This document shows positions 1-8,420 of a stretch of DNA of 64,000 nucleotides, one piece after another. A program made the translations under genes and the position numbers. The number at the start of each line of letters is the position of its first letter. Positions within the stretch are counted from its first letter, which is position 1. Below the pieces are notes generated by a model that saw nothing but the letters and a program-made list of their open reading frames with translations, ran no database searches and was not told the DNA's origin. The DNA is taken from NCBI GenBank assembly GCA_028285145.1, contig JANQQC010000011.1:1-64000 (forward strand), given 5' to 3'. This DNA comes from Hyphomonadaceae bacterium. GTDB lineage: Bacteria > Pseudomonadota > Alphaproteobacteria > Caulobacterales > Hyphomonadaceae.

Positions 1-2
1 AC

Positions 3-70
3 GCGCGCGGACGCCGAGGCGTCCACCCTTAGCGCACTCACACTCAACGGATGCCCCGGCGTCCGCGCGC
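3..70. repeat. Long inverted repeat at left edge, intergenic
   Basis: Two perfect 14-base arms (GCGCGCGGACGCCG at 3-16 and its complement at 57-70) flank about 40 bases. The left arm also folds on itself (GGACGCC-GA-GGCGTCC, 9-24), and a second hairpin with 6-base arms CCTGCC/GGCAGG follows at 76-90. No open frame fits bases 1-235. This may be the 3' end or terminator of a gene left of the window, or an extragenic repeat; a T-run is lacking. Confidence 0.4.
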
Positions 71-235
71 AAAGCCCTGCCTCCGGCAGGCTTGCTCAAG
101 GCTCATCACCCGGACGTGGACACACGGGCCGGACAAACGCGCAGGCCTAAACTTCAAAGGAGCACCACAGTCCTGAGCGCGCTTCATGTGAGCCGGCCGC
201 CCAAAGGGCGACCCGGCGATACGGAAGCAAACAAA

Positions 236-1795
236 TCAAGCGTGAGCCGTCTCGACGGTTTCTTCAGCCTCCTCCCTAGCATCTTCCAGATGCGGCTCGC
301 CATATTTGTACTTGCCAAGGAAGAGCAGCGGGATGGTGAAGATAAAGAGCAATATGGCGGACTTGGTCAGCGTGAAGGCCCAGTCCTGCCCGACCAGAAG
401 CCCGGTCTCCAGCCCCATCAGGCTGAGGCCACGGCCATCGGCGATATTGGTCATGATCGATGGACCAAGCCCGGCCCCCAGTGCGAAGAAGCCATAGATG
501 GCCCCATAGATCGCCGAGTAGCTGCGCATGCCGAAATACTTCGACACCATATAGGCCATGAAGTCGTACTCGACCCCTGCCCCGAAGCCGATCATCAGGA
601 TCGCAATCGTCGCGGTCGTCGTCGACACATCCGGCTGGCCGAGCAGATGAAGCGCAATCGCGGGCGAGGCGAGAAACACGAAAGCAACGCCCGGGGCCCA
701 GAACCGGTCGATCAGATAGCCGCCAATGATGCGCCCGCCGAGAACGGCGAGCCCGGTCAATGTCGCAAGTCCGACCGCCTCGTCCATGCCGACACCAGTG
801 GTCGTCAACACGCGTTCAATGTTTGGAATGATCGCGCCGATGGCATAGGAGATCGGCACAAAGCAGACAGCGAGCAGCCAGAAGCGCCAGGTCTTCAGCG
901 CGTCAGCAAGAGAGAGCCCCGGCAGCTCGACCTGAACACCTGCCTCACGGACCGGCGGCGCAGTCTTGATGTTCATGAACAACATCATGCCAACCGGGAT
1001 CAGGATGAGGCCGCAGAACCCGTAGGCCATGATGTATTCGAGCCGCAAGCCGTTTGCCTCGACCAGCGGGCCAACCTGACGGAGCACGATCCAGATCAGG
1101 CCGACGACACCAATCAGGGAGATGGACAAGATCGGGACCTTCAGCGCGGTGACCTTGGCATCACGGGCCGGCTCATCGTCCAGATCCCGAAGCCCGAGCC
1201 AGACAATCGGCAAGGCGATCATCAACGGAAGGAGGCCCAGCATCACATAGGCCGAACGCCAGCCCGATCCGGCGATGAAGTGCCACTCCGGATTGGCCAC
1301 GATGAATTGCGCAAAGAATTTGGCGAGCGCGCCGAAGACGCCTGTTGCAATGAGGGCGATGCCGAGCGCAATCCCGCGGTTGCGGTCAAACCAGTTCGCG
1401 ACCGGCCGGGTGAAGGTGATCGGCAAGGTGCCGGCCCCGGCAAAGGCGAGGATCAGCCAGAGCACGATGTAGAGCGATTTCGATCCGGTGTTCAGCGCCA
1501 GCGCCATCATGGCCAGGCTGAACGTCACCACCGAGATCAGCGCGACGCGGCGCGCGCCGAAGCGTTCGGCCAGCAATCCAATGAGCGGGGATGCAGCAAA
1601 AGCGCCGAACGTGTAGATTGCCAGTGCGTTCAGAATGTCGCCCGGCGTCCAGCCGAGCGGCCCGAACTCCGCCAGAAGCGGCGGAATCATCACACCGATC
1701 GTGTAGAAGGGCAGCGGCGACAGGCCGAGGCCAACCCCGACAGCGGCGGCGCTCAACACCGGCCAACCGCGCGCAAATTCTCCAGTCCCGGCCAT
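236..1795 (-). CDS. MFS transporter
   Basis: A 519-residue major facilitator superfamily permease of the inner membrane with about 12 hydrophobic segments. The loop after the second segment carries the family-type basic motif (GLLAERFGARR, near residue 75), and the second half repeats the pattern (GGYLIDRF). A charged Glu-rich tail ends the protein. The start is supported by GGGAGGGC upstream of ATG. It is divergent from the amine oxidase gene, and the shared 94-bp gap holds a copy of the island's operator, so it likely imports a substrate or exports an intermediate of that pathway. The substrate cannot be read from sequence. Confidence 0.85.
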   Translation of the reverse strand: MAGTGEFARGWPVLSAAAVGVGLGLSPLPFYTIGVMIPPLLAEFGPLGWTPGDILNALAIYTFGAFAASPLIGLLAERFGARRVALISVVTFSLAMMALALNTGSKSLYIVLWLILAFAGAGTLPITFTRPVANWFDRNRGIALGIALIATGVFGALAKFFAQFIVANPEWHFIAGSGWRSAYVMLGLLPLMIALPIVWLGLRDLDDEPARDAKVTALKVPILSISLIGVVGLIWIVLRQVGPLVEANGLRLEYIMAYGFCGLILIPVGMMLFMNIKTAPPVREAGVQVELPGLSLADALKTWRFWLLAVCFVPISYAIGAIIPNIERVLTTTGVGMDEAVGLATLTGLAVLGGRIIGGYLIDRFWAPGVAFVFLASPAIALHLLGQPDVSTTTATIAILMIGFGAGVEYDFMAYMVSKYFGMRSYSAIYGAIYGFFALGAGLGPSIMTNIADGRGLSLMGLETGLLVGQDWAFTLTKSAILLFIFTIPLLFLGKYKYGEPHLEDAREEAEETVETAHA

Positions 1796-1847
1796 ATCTG
1801 GCCCTCCCAGCTAAAGAGCCGCTTGCGACAGCGGCGAAATTCCCGCC

Positions 1848-1863
1848 TATTGGTATATCATTT
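1848..1863. promoter_or_regulatory. Operator copy 1 of the seven-site regulon
   Basis: The sequence TATTGGTATATCATTT matches the consensus AAATGATATATCWTTT in its right half and core; the left half is degenerate. It lies 25 bp before the amine oxidase start and 52 bp before the divergent MFS start. It is the weakest of the seven copies by eye. Confidence 0.6.
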
Positions 1864-1888
1864 GATGAGCACGTCGAGGGAGGGAGCG

Positions 1889-3283
1889 ATGGAATTTACG
1901 CGGCGAAGGACTCTGATGCTAGGTGCAGCAGCGCTGACTGCCGCTTGTGCACCGGCCACAGTGCGCAGCCCGGATGCAGATGTGATCGTCATCGGGGCCG
2001 GATTGTCCGGTTTGCATGCCGCGCGGATGCTGGCCGCAGATGGCGCAAACGTCATCGTGCTGGAGGCCGCTGGCCGCGCAGGCGGGCGAATGTTGACGCT
2101 GGATGATGTGCCGGGCAAGCCGGAAGCCGGCGGCACACAGGTCGGCCGGACCTATGCCCGCATCCGGGCTGCAGCCGCCGATCTTGGCGTTCCGATTGTC
2201 CCATTCCCTCCTCGCCCGGAAGGGCGCACCATGGCGCTGGGCGAAGAGGTCTTTCATCAGTCCGACTGGGCAGATCATCCCCTCAACCCCTTCCCGGAGG
2301 ACTTCAAACGCGCGGCACCGGACGCTGCCCTCTTCGCGGCCGCCTCCCGGGCGAACCCTTTGAAGGACAATTATGCCTGGCGCGAAGTCACGCGGGCGCA
2401 GGACATCTCCGCCGCCGCTTTCATGGCTGAGCTTGGTTTCGATGACCGCGCCCGAGCCCTGCTCGACATCGCCCTGAACGCCAACACGCTGGACACCTAT
2501 TCGATTGTGAATGTGTGGCGCTCGCTCACCCTGTTCCGGGAAGATGCGAGCCTTGGCCCGTCCGAGCAGATTGAAGGTGGATCATCCCGCCTGATGGAAG
2601 CGATGGCGGGAAGCCTTGGCGAGGCGATCCGGATGAACACAGCGGTGCGCGCCATCGATGCGCGCGAGGACGGGCAAGTGACGGTGCGGACCGATGACGA
2701 GGAACTGATGGCCCCCTTCTGCATCTGCACCATTCCGTTTCCGGCTCTGCGGGACGTCGAACTGCTCGGCGATGTCAGCGGGCCGACCCTCGCGGCGATC
2801 ACCGCCCTGCCCTACACGCAGATTCACCAGATCCACCTGGCGGTTGAGAATGCTTATTGGGAAGCAGACGGGCTACCGGCGGCCATGTGGACGGACACGC
2901 CGATTGAGCGGGTCTTCCCCGTTGTGTCCGATAGCGGAGAGATCGTCGCGCTAACGTGCTGGGTCAACGGGACTGGCGTGCGGACCGGCACCAGCGACGA
3001 AGACTGGATCAGCCTTGCCGAGAGCACGCTGCGCGATCTGCGCAATGCCGAAACGCGAGGAATGGAAGTCGTGCGCTGGGATCGCGGACAGGCGCGCTCG
3101 GGCGGTGCCTATATGCACTGGGCTCCGGGTCAGCTGAACGACTGGGCCGGGAAAATGGGTACGCCTGTTGGCGGACTGCACTTTGCCGGAGAGCACCTGT
3201 CCTATCTTCACACCGGCATGGAAGGCGCGATGGAGTCCGGCGAGCAGGCGGCCTATGCTGTTATCGAAGCGATGGCAGGCTGA
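1889..3283 (+). CDS. Flavin amine oxidase, Tat-exported lipoprotein
   Basis: A 464-residue FAD-dependent amine oxidase/NAD(P)-binding Rossmann protein. The N-terminus has a twin-arginine run (RRR, residues 5-7), a hydrophobic stretch and a lipobox-like TAAC (Cys20), so it should be exported folded with FAD and membrane-anchored. The dinucleotide motif GAGLSG is at 36-41, followed by an Ala/Gly-rich GRAGGR and a C-terminal FAD-binding motif (FAGEHLS...GMEGAMESG). The ATG at 1889 sits behind GGGAGGGAG; the same frame is open much further upstream, but that part is antisense to the MFS gene. The operator copy just upstream ties it to the island. It may oxidise an amine or a conjugated C-C/C-N bond; the substrate is unknown. 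Confidence 0.85.
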   Translation: MEFTRRRTLMLGAAALTAACAPATVRSPDADVIVIGAGLSGLHAARMLAADGANVIVLEAAGRAGGRMLTLDDVPGKPEAGGTQVGRTYARIRAAAADLGVPIVPFPPRPEGRTMALGEEVFHQSDWADHPLNPFPEDFKRAAPDAALFAAASRANPLKDNYAWREVTRAQDISAAAFMAELGFDDRARALLDIALNANTLDTYSIVNVWRSLTLFREDASLGPSEQIEGGSSRLMEAMAGSLGEAIRMNTAVRAIDAREDGQVTVRTDDEELMAPFCICTIPFPALRDVELLGDVSGPTLAAITALPYTQIHQIHLAVENAYWEADGLPAAMWTDTPIERVFPVVSDSGEIVALTCWVNGTGVRTGTSDEDWISLAESTLRDLRNAETRGMEVVRWDRGQARSGGAYMHWAPGQLNDWAGKMGTPVGGLHFAGEHLSYLHTGMEGAMESGEQAAYAVIEAMAG

Positions 3284-3287
3284 TCCG

Positions 3288-4316
3288 TTACTGATCGTCG
3301 AAAAGGCGATCCGGCGCGTAAGAACAACTGGCCTGCAACCAGCGCAGATTGAGGCCGACGCGTTCGCCGTCATACTCGGTCCAGGCATATGAGGTTGCGC
3401 GGTCGGAGCCGTCCTCATGGACATAAAGCGTCAGGGATGGCCGGTTCGATCCAGTCGGCCACTCAACCCGCCGGAGACGCAACATGATCTCTCTGGATGG
3501 CGTTTCGTCGGTGGTCAGAACAAGCTCGCCCTGCTGGTCGTGAATCCACCCACCCGTCCGGAAGTCCCAGTCCCGGTTGCCCTCGCCGGAGTCGCCATGC
3601 TCAGCGCCCCGCAGGACAGCCGTCCAGCATTCGAAGGGCCTGATCTTGCGCAGCTTGTGCGGCACGCCGGCCTTGTTGCCGAACACATACTCGCCATCGA
3701 CCGTTTCCGCGCGATCTGAAATCCAGATCTCATTTTCCGTCAGGACGAGATCGTCAGAAATGATGATCTCTTTTCCAAGCCGCCGGGACTCAAAACGACA
3801 GGCTCCCTCCTTCATATAACCAATGAATTGGTTGGCCTGTCGCTTCCAGAAGACATCACACCCCTCCCGCGCAGGAGCCGCTTCAGGCGTGAGACCCTCC
3901 AGAAGTGACGGATCCCTGTAGGCACCAACCAGCGCGTCTGTATCATCTGGACTGTGAATGCGCAGGCGGATCGCATCTTCATTCTCGTCCGCCTGGAAAA
4001 CGTAGATCCGCTGACGATAGACATCGGACGGATCGCCATCCTGAAACTGCTCGACATAGAAGACATGATCACCAAAGGCCGTGAGCTCGACCGGCCGGAA
4101 AACGGAATGGATACGCTCGTGCCGCTCATCTTCGGGCACGTCCAGGTCGGGCTCCCAGAACACCTGCAGGGAGTTATCGTAGCGCCCCGGAAACCATTCG
4201 AGGAAGAGCGCCAGATCCTTGTCCAGAACGCTTGCCGAAGGGGCCTGGCTCTCAGCAGGTGTTGGGGCCGACACACAAGCAGCCAGTCCAAACAGCCCAA
4301 TTAAAGCCGCACGCAT
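3288..4316 (-). CDS. Secreted CpcT/CpeT-like (phycobilin lyase family) lipoprotein
   Basis: A 342-residue protein with a signal peptide and lipobox LAAC (Cys14). The central ~200 residues resemble the CpcT/CpeT chromophore lyase family: WFPGRYDN near the start, a YVEQFQDGDPSDVYRQRIY stretch, GAYRDPSLLEGLTPE, then a GCDVFW...G...ACRF pair of cysteines. Cyanobacterial CpcT attaches phycobilins to phycobiliproteins and is about 200 residues; this one has about 130 extra C-terminal residues rich in beta-strand pattern. ATG at 4316 follows GGAG; upstream TTG/ATG codons at 4331, 4328 and 4322 are less likely. Its location points to ligand binding rather than protein chromophorylation. Family call good, function inferred. 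Confidence 0.75.
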   Translation of the reverse strand: MRAALIGLFGLAACVSAPTPAESQAPSASVLDKDLALFLEWFPGRYDNSLQVFWEPDLDVPEDERHERIHSVFRPVELTAFGDHVFYVEQFQDGDPSDVYRQRIYVFQADENEDAIRLRIHSPDDTDALVGAYRDPSLLEGLTPEAAPAREGCDVFWKRQANQFIGYMKEGACRFESRRLGKEIIISDDLVLTENEIWISDRAETVDGEYVFGNKAGVPHKLRKIRPFECWTAVLRGAEHGDSGEGNRDWDFRTGGWIHDQQGELVLTTDETPSREIMLRLRRVEWPTGSNRPSLTLYVHEDGSDRATSYAWTEYDGERVGLNLRWLQASCSYAPDRLFDDQ

Positions 4317-4330
4317 ATTCATCTCCATCA

Positions 4331-4360
4331 AAGAAAAACGCCGGCCCGAGGGCCGGCGTT
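4331..4360 (-). terminator. Rho-independent terminator after the first TonB receptor
   Basis: On the minus strand a 10-bp perfect stem (AACGCCGGCC / GGCCGGCGTT, loop of 4) is followed by a T-rich run. It falls right after the receptor stop codon and before the CpcT-like gene, so read-through to the latter is probably reduced or the latter has its own promoter. Confidence 0.8.
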
Positions 4361-4375
4361 TCGCACTGTCTGATC

Positions 4376-6847
4376 CTAGAAGCGGACTTTGAGTTCCGCG
4401 CCGTATTGCGGGCCGCGCCGCAGGGAACCAAAAAAGGCCCGAGGCACACTCGTCGAGGCACCGTCCGGAGCGGTGTTGATCGCCGCAAAGAAGTAAGGGC
4501 TTTGCAGCCAGCGTGTGGCGATCGCGATCGAGTCCTCGTCATTGAGGTTCTGGCCATAGAGGCTGAACGCCCATGTCTCCGTCTCGAAGCCCAAACGTGC
4601 ACCGAGAATTGTCGCATCGCCTGTTTCAGCCCGGTTGTGGACCTGCACAAACTTCGAACTCTCATAGGTAATATCGGATGAGGCAAAGAAGTCAGACCCC
4701 AGCGGACCAACCGCTGGTAGGTCAAACCGCAGGAAGGCACTCGCCTGATGCTCAGACGTAAGCGGGAATTTGTTCCCCGAAATGTCGCATGTAGCGGGGC
4801 CGGAGCCAGGGAAGTCTGCCGTAAAGTCCGTGCCAGTCCGGTTTGCCGGATCAGTGAGCAAACCGCCACCGGAGGTCAGTATCCACTCGTCGGCATCGCA
4901 GCCTTCGGTGAATTCGGTATCCGTCCAGGCATAGTTCGCACCGCCTGACCAAGTGTCGTTGAATGCACCAATCAGATCGAGTTCGACGCCGAGGATTTCG
5001 CCGGACCCTTGATTGGTCGCGATGGATGTAAGTGCATCTGTAGGTGTTCTAATTGCCTCGGTGAGTTGAACATTCGTTGCATCGGTAAAGAAGCCCGCTG
5101 CGGTGAGGTTCCAGTTTCCACCGAAGACCGGCGTCTTAAGACCGATTTCGAAGTTATCTGACTCTTCCTGTTCATAGGTTGGCCGACCGACGGCCTCCCC
5201 TGCACTCCCATTAATGCCACCCGGCTTCACACCCTGCGAGATAACGCCATAGATCGTACCGCCATTGTCCAACGAGTAATCAATCGTGAGACGCGGGGTG
5301 AAATTGTCGAAGCTTGCCGACGGGGTCGCGACCGACGTGTTATCCGTCTTTGTTTCTTCGGCGTACCGGCCCTCAAGCGTTGCCGTCAGCTTATCAGAGA
5401 AATCATACTCAACCAGACCGAATATGGCCTCGTTTCGAATGGTCGTTTTGCCGGTCGGCGTATTGCTGCCGTCCAGATCGTTGAAGGTAATGTCACTATC
5501 ATTTATTAGTGAGTCGTAGAGATAAGCACCAATCGCCCAACGCAATTGGTCATCCTCCGGTGAAGAGAGCTTGAGCTCGACGCTGTAGTCTTCAATGTCA
5601 TCGCGAGTGGTATTTGCAAAGAACGCTTCTGGATTCAGGAAGGCCGGCGCGACGAACCAGTTGACCGAAGAGTGGTCACTGTCGAAGCCCTGCTTAAGCA
5701 TCTCGTCACGATACCCACCGAGAAATTTCAGAACATAGCCTGATCCACCGATGTCATAATCAGCAATAATGCTGGTCAGAATCTGCTCCCGCTCAACGCC
5801 GTCGAACGCGGTGCCATCTGCAAGGCTATAAATCGGCGTGATGAAGCTTGATCCTTCCGGGACACCGTCCACCAGATTAGGCACACCATCAGCATCAGGG
5901 CCGGTGTTCAGGGCGACCTGACCGGGATCAATCACACCACAAAAATACTGGTTGGTATTGGCGCTGATCGGTGTTGGGAACGGCAAGCCACCCTGGAAAG
6001 CGGAGATGCTCGAGAGCGAACGATAGCCCGGTTCACAATTGTTGTCGGCGGCCGGTTGAAGGAACAATGCCAGCGGCCCATCATCGTCTTGGGTGTAACT
6101 CGTACGCAGACGAACATCAAAGTTTGATGTCGGCTCAAAGTCCAGAACACCAGAAATGCTGAATGTCGACTCGTCGCCAACCAGTTCTTCTGTCACCGCG
6201 TTGCGGAACTCGCCGCCATACTTGTAGCCGCGATAGCTCAGCCGGCCCGTCAGCACGTCACCAATAATTGGACCCGACATGAAGGCGGACAGATCCATCG
6301 TTTCGTTATTGCCAGCCCGGACGCGGCCGCCAGCCTCAAACTCTTCGGTACCACCCTGCGTGATGAAATTGATCGCACCTGCATAGGTGTTCCGACCGTA
6401 GAGCGCAGACTGCGGGCCTTTGATAACCTCAACCCGCTCAAGATCGTTCGGATCCATGTTCTGGATGGATCCGGAGAAGTATACGCCATCGACAAAATAC
6501 GCCGTGCCGGATTCAACACCGAACTGTACACCAGCCAGAACATTGGACTGGCCCCGAATGACTGGGCGTTCCGTTGTCCGCCCAAAAGCCTTCGAGAAGG
6601 AAAGACCCGGTGTGAACCGCGCAATATCATCGACAGATTGAAGCTGAAGATTTTCGATCTGGTCTTCGCCAAATGCCGACACAGCAACCGGCGCGTCGAG
6701 CAGCGTCTCTTCCTTGCGACGCGACGTGATAACGATCGTGTTCTGGCGGAGCGTGTCTTCGTCGCCCTCTTCCTGTGCAAATGCCGGCGTGCTGTAGGCG
6801 GTCACCGCCATTGCAGCCGCTCCGGCCATCAAACTGAATTTCCTCAT
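4376..6847 (-). CDS. TonB-dependent receptor (first)
   Basis: An 823-residue outer-membrane receptor with signal peptide (cleavage after AFAQ, about residue 25), a TonB-box-like TIVITSRR segment, a plug domain (DAPVAVSAFGEDQIENL ... GPQSALYGRNTYAGAINFIT), and a long 22-strand barrel ending in the typical terminal Phe (LKVRF). No SusD partner or FecI/FecR genes adjoin it, so it belongs to the stand-alone receptors typical of alphaproteobacterial heterotrophs. ATG at 6847 follows GGGGAGAG. An operator copy lies 46 bp upstream, and a strong terminator follows the gene. It probably admits the bulky substrate of the island. Confidence 0.9.
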   Translation of the reverse strand: MRKFSLMAGAAAMAVTAYSTPAFAQEEGDEDTLRQNTIVITSRRKEETLLDAPVAVSAFGEDQIENLQLQSVDDIARFTPGLSFSKAFGRTTERPVIRGQSNVLAGVQFGVESGTAYFVDGVYFSGSIQNMDPNDLERVEVIKGPQSALYGRNTYAGAINFITQGGTEEFEAGGRVRAGNNETMDLSAFMSGPIIGDVLTGRLSYRGYKYGGEFRNAVTEELVGDESTFSISGVLDFEPTSNFDVRLRTSYTQDDDGPLALFLQPAADNNCEPGYRSLSSISAFQGGLPFPTPISANTNQYFCGVIDPGQVALNTGPDADGVPNLVDGVPEGSSFITPIYSLADGTAFDGVEREQILTSIIADYDIGGSGYVLKFLGGYRDEMLKQGFDSDHSSVNWFVAPAFLNPEAFFANTTRDDIEDYSVELKLSSPEDDQLRWAIGAYLYDSLINDSDITFNDLDGSNTPTGKTTIRNEAIFGLVEYDFSDKLTATLEGRYAEETKTDNTSVATPSASFDNFTPRLTIDYSLDNGGTIYGVISQGVKPGGINGSAGEAVGRPTYEQEESDNFEIGLKTPVFGGNWNLTAAGFFTDATNVQLTEAIRTPTDALTSIATNQGSGEILGVELDLIGAFNDTWSGGANYAWTDTEFTEGCDADEWILTSGGGLLTDPANRTGTDFTADFPGSGPATCDISGNKFPLTSEHQASAFLRFDLPAVGPLGSDFFASSDITYESSKFVQVHNRAETGDATILGARLGFETETWAFSLYGQNLNDEDSIAIATRWLQSPYFFAAINTAPDGASTSVPRAFFGSLRRGPQYGAELKVRF

Positions 6848-6893
6848 ATGCGCTCTCCCCGCTCAGACCGCATCTCCGCTCGACACGGCATAC

Positions 6894-6909
6894 AAATGAT
6901 ATATCTTTT
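6894..6909. promoter_or_regulatory. Operator copy 2 of the seven-site regulon
   Basis: AAATGATATATCTTTT lies between the divergent TonB receptor (46 bp before its start) and the DUF3598-like gene (101 bp before its start). The core GATATATC is exact. Confidence 0.75.
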
Positions 6910-7010
6910 AAAGGACAGCGTTTCTGAACTTATTGCAAGTCCCGAATCCGAACCGCTGAGTATTGCAACCAAAGATGTGTCGTATTCGGCACACCAACCA
7001 GGATACCCGG

Positions 7011-7517
7011 ATGACCGACACGCTCACCGCCAATGAATTGAAAGCCCTGATGCCAACACTGGCGCGTCATGAAGGTGTCTGGGAGGGTGTCTACCGGTTC
7101 TATGACCCGCAAGGAACCAAGATCGATGAGCATGAGTCCCGCCTGATCTGCCGGTTCCCAGATGAGGGCCACCCCTATCATCAAACCAATCTCTATCGCT
7201 GGGCCGATGGCAAGCGTGAGACACGCGACTTCCCCGCTGGCGTCGAGAATGGCCGTCTGAAATGGGATAATGAGTTCATCAATGGCTGGGCCTGCGATGT
7301 GGCACTGGATGATTTCGGCCGCACGACAATGCTGAACTGGACCCGCACGGGCGAGCCGGACCTTTATCTCTATGAGATGATCCAGCTCTCCGATGATGGG
7401 CAGGCCCGCGCCCGTATCTGGCAATGGTTCAAGGAAGATCGGCTATTCCAGCGCACCCTTGTCGACGAACGGCGCGTCAGCGATGACTGGCGCAGCTATG
7501 AAGGTAAAGAGTTCTAG
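7011..7517 (+). CDS. Small lipocalin/calycin-like protein (DUF3598-like)
   Basis: A 168-residue protein without signal peptide. An early HEGVWEGVYRFYD motif, the strand-rich pattern, YHQTNLYRW and repeated Trp/Tyr at strand ends resemble DUF3598-type lipocalin-like proteins, a calycin fold that also includes bilin lyases of the CpcS group. ATG at 7011 follows AGGATA; in-frame codons upstream lack a ribosome site. It is divergent from the TonB receptor across an operator and overlaps the 3' end of the convergent VOC gene by 4 bp. It may bind a hydrophobic or tetrapyrrole-like intermediate in the cytoplasm; the ligand is a guess and the family call is moderate. Confidence 0.6.
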   Translation: MTDTLTANELKALMPTLARHEGVWEGVYRFYDPQGTKIDEHESRLICRFPDEGHPYHQTNLYRWADGKRETRDFPAGVENGRLKWDNEFINGWACDVALDDFGRTTMLNWTRTGEPDLYLYEMIQLSDDGQARARIWQWFKEDRLFQRTLVDERRVSDDWRSYEGKEF

Positions 7518-8278
7518 GCTGGCACGACACCAAAGATCGCTCCGAGAGGATCCCGCAGAACTTGAGCCGAGCGACCGTCGCCGAGCGCAATCGGGGCTCC
7601 GAGCGGTTGTGTGCCAAGTGAAACCACCCTGTCGACCGCTTCATCAAGGTTAGGAGCCGCGAGAAACGGAACCCATCCGGTCGGCAAATCGCCCCGCTGC
7701 TCACTTTGGGAGAGACCGGCGACACGGTCACCATTGGGTGTCTCGAAGAGACGGTGCGCGGCCTTTGCCCGATTGTCCGGCGAAGCCACTCGCCAATCCA
7801 GCACAGCTTCATATAAAGGCGTCGCAGCGACCGGGTCTGGCGTGAAGAGTTCCGCCCAGACAAACATGCCGCTCGGCGCTGGAAACGAATGAGACGGGAC
7901 GAAGGGCGCGATTTGCGCACCGTGCATATCCTGAACGATACAGCTTCGACCGACACCTGGGATGTCGAACGGGTCGCGCGCAATCGTTCCGCCCGAAACC
8001 GAGGCGCGCGCCGCAGCCTCGTCAGCGCTGTCGACTGCCACGTAAACCAGCCAGCCGGACCGCTCGTCTTGAGGCATGCTGACCATGCCGCCATGGGCCG
8101 CCGCGCCGTCTGACATCAAGACATAGTCACCCGGCCCCCCGCCCCAGACAAAGTCTGTGGAGTGCTCAATGACGTACTCAAACCCGAACAGATCTCCATA
8201 GAAGCGCTTCGACGCCTCGACATCGGGCGTGAACAGATCATGCCAGACAATCTGGCCGAGCGGCGCGGACGAGCTCAT
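7514..8278 (-). CDS. VOC (glyoxalase/bleomycin-resistance fold) protein, two domains
   Basis: A 254-residue cytoplasmic protein with two vicinal-oxygen-chelate repeats. The first begins GQIVWHDLFTPD, the second GMFVWAELFTPD at about residue 135; each has the paired beta-alpha-beta-beta-beta pattern and a terminal DP/DMHGA turn. The two-domain form resembles hydroxylase-like VOC proteins found next to antibiotic- and aromatic-catabolism genes. It shares the island but has no operator copy directly upstream; the gap to the upstream DUF1838 gene contains that gene's terminator. Function unknown. Confidence 0.75.
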   Translation of the reverse strand: MSSSAPLGQIVWHDLFTPDVEASKRFYGDLFGFEYVIEHSTDFVWGGGPGDYVLMSDGAAAHGGMVSMPQDERSGWLVYVAVDSADEAAARASVSGGTIARDPFDIPGVGRSCIVQDMHGAQIAPFVPSHSFPAPSGMFVWAELFTPDPVAATPLYEAVLDWRVASPDNRAKAAHRLFETPNGDRVAGLSQSEQRGDLPTGWVPFLAAPNLDEAVDRVVSLGTQPLGAPIALGDGRSAQVLRDPLGAIFGVVPA

Positions 8279-8362
8279 TAGATAATCCTTCTTCGACGAC
8301 GCCTTTCGTGGAAACGGGGGTCATCATGGCCCTCAATTGGGGTGCGAAAGATAGCGCACCTC

Positions 8363-8398
8363 ACAAGAAAAGGACCTACGCATCTCTGCGTAGGTCCT
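8363..8398 (-). terminator. Rho-independent terminator after the DUF1838 gene
   Basis: A 12-bp perfect stem (AGGACCTACGCA at 8371-8382 with its complement at 8387-8398, 4-base loop) is followed on the minus strand by TTTTCTTG. It ends transcription of the DUF1838 gene before the VOC gene. Confidence 0.85.
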
Positions 8399-8420
8399 CG
8401 GTCTGGGAGGAAGACCGTCT

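Noticed and set aside
92-1888. Long open frame upstream of the amine oxidase in the same frame
   Set aside because: It is antisense to the MFS gene, has no known domain, and a Tat signal with a strong ribosome site begins at 1889.
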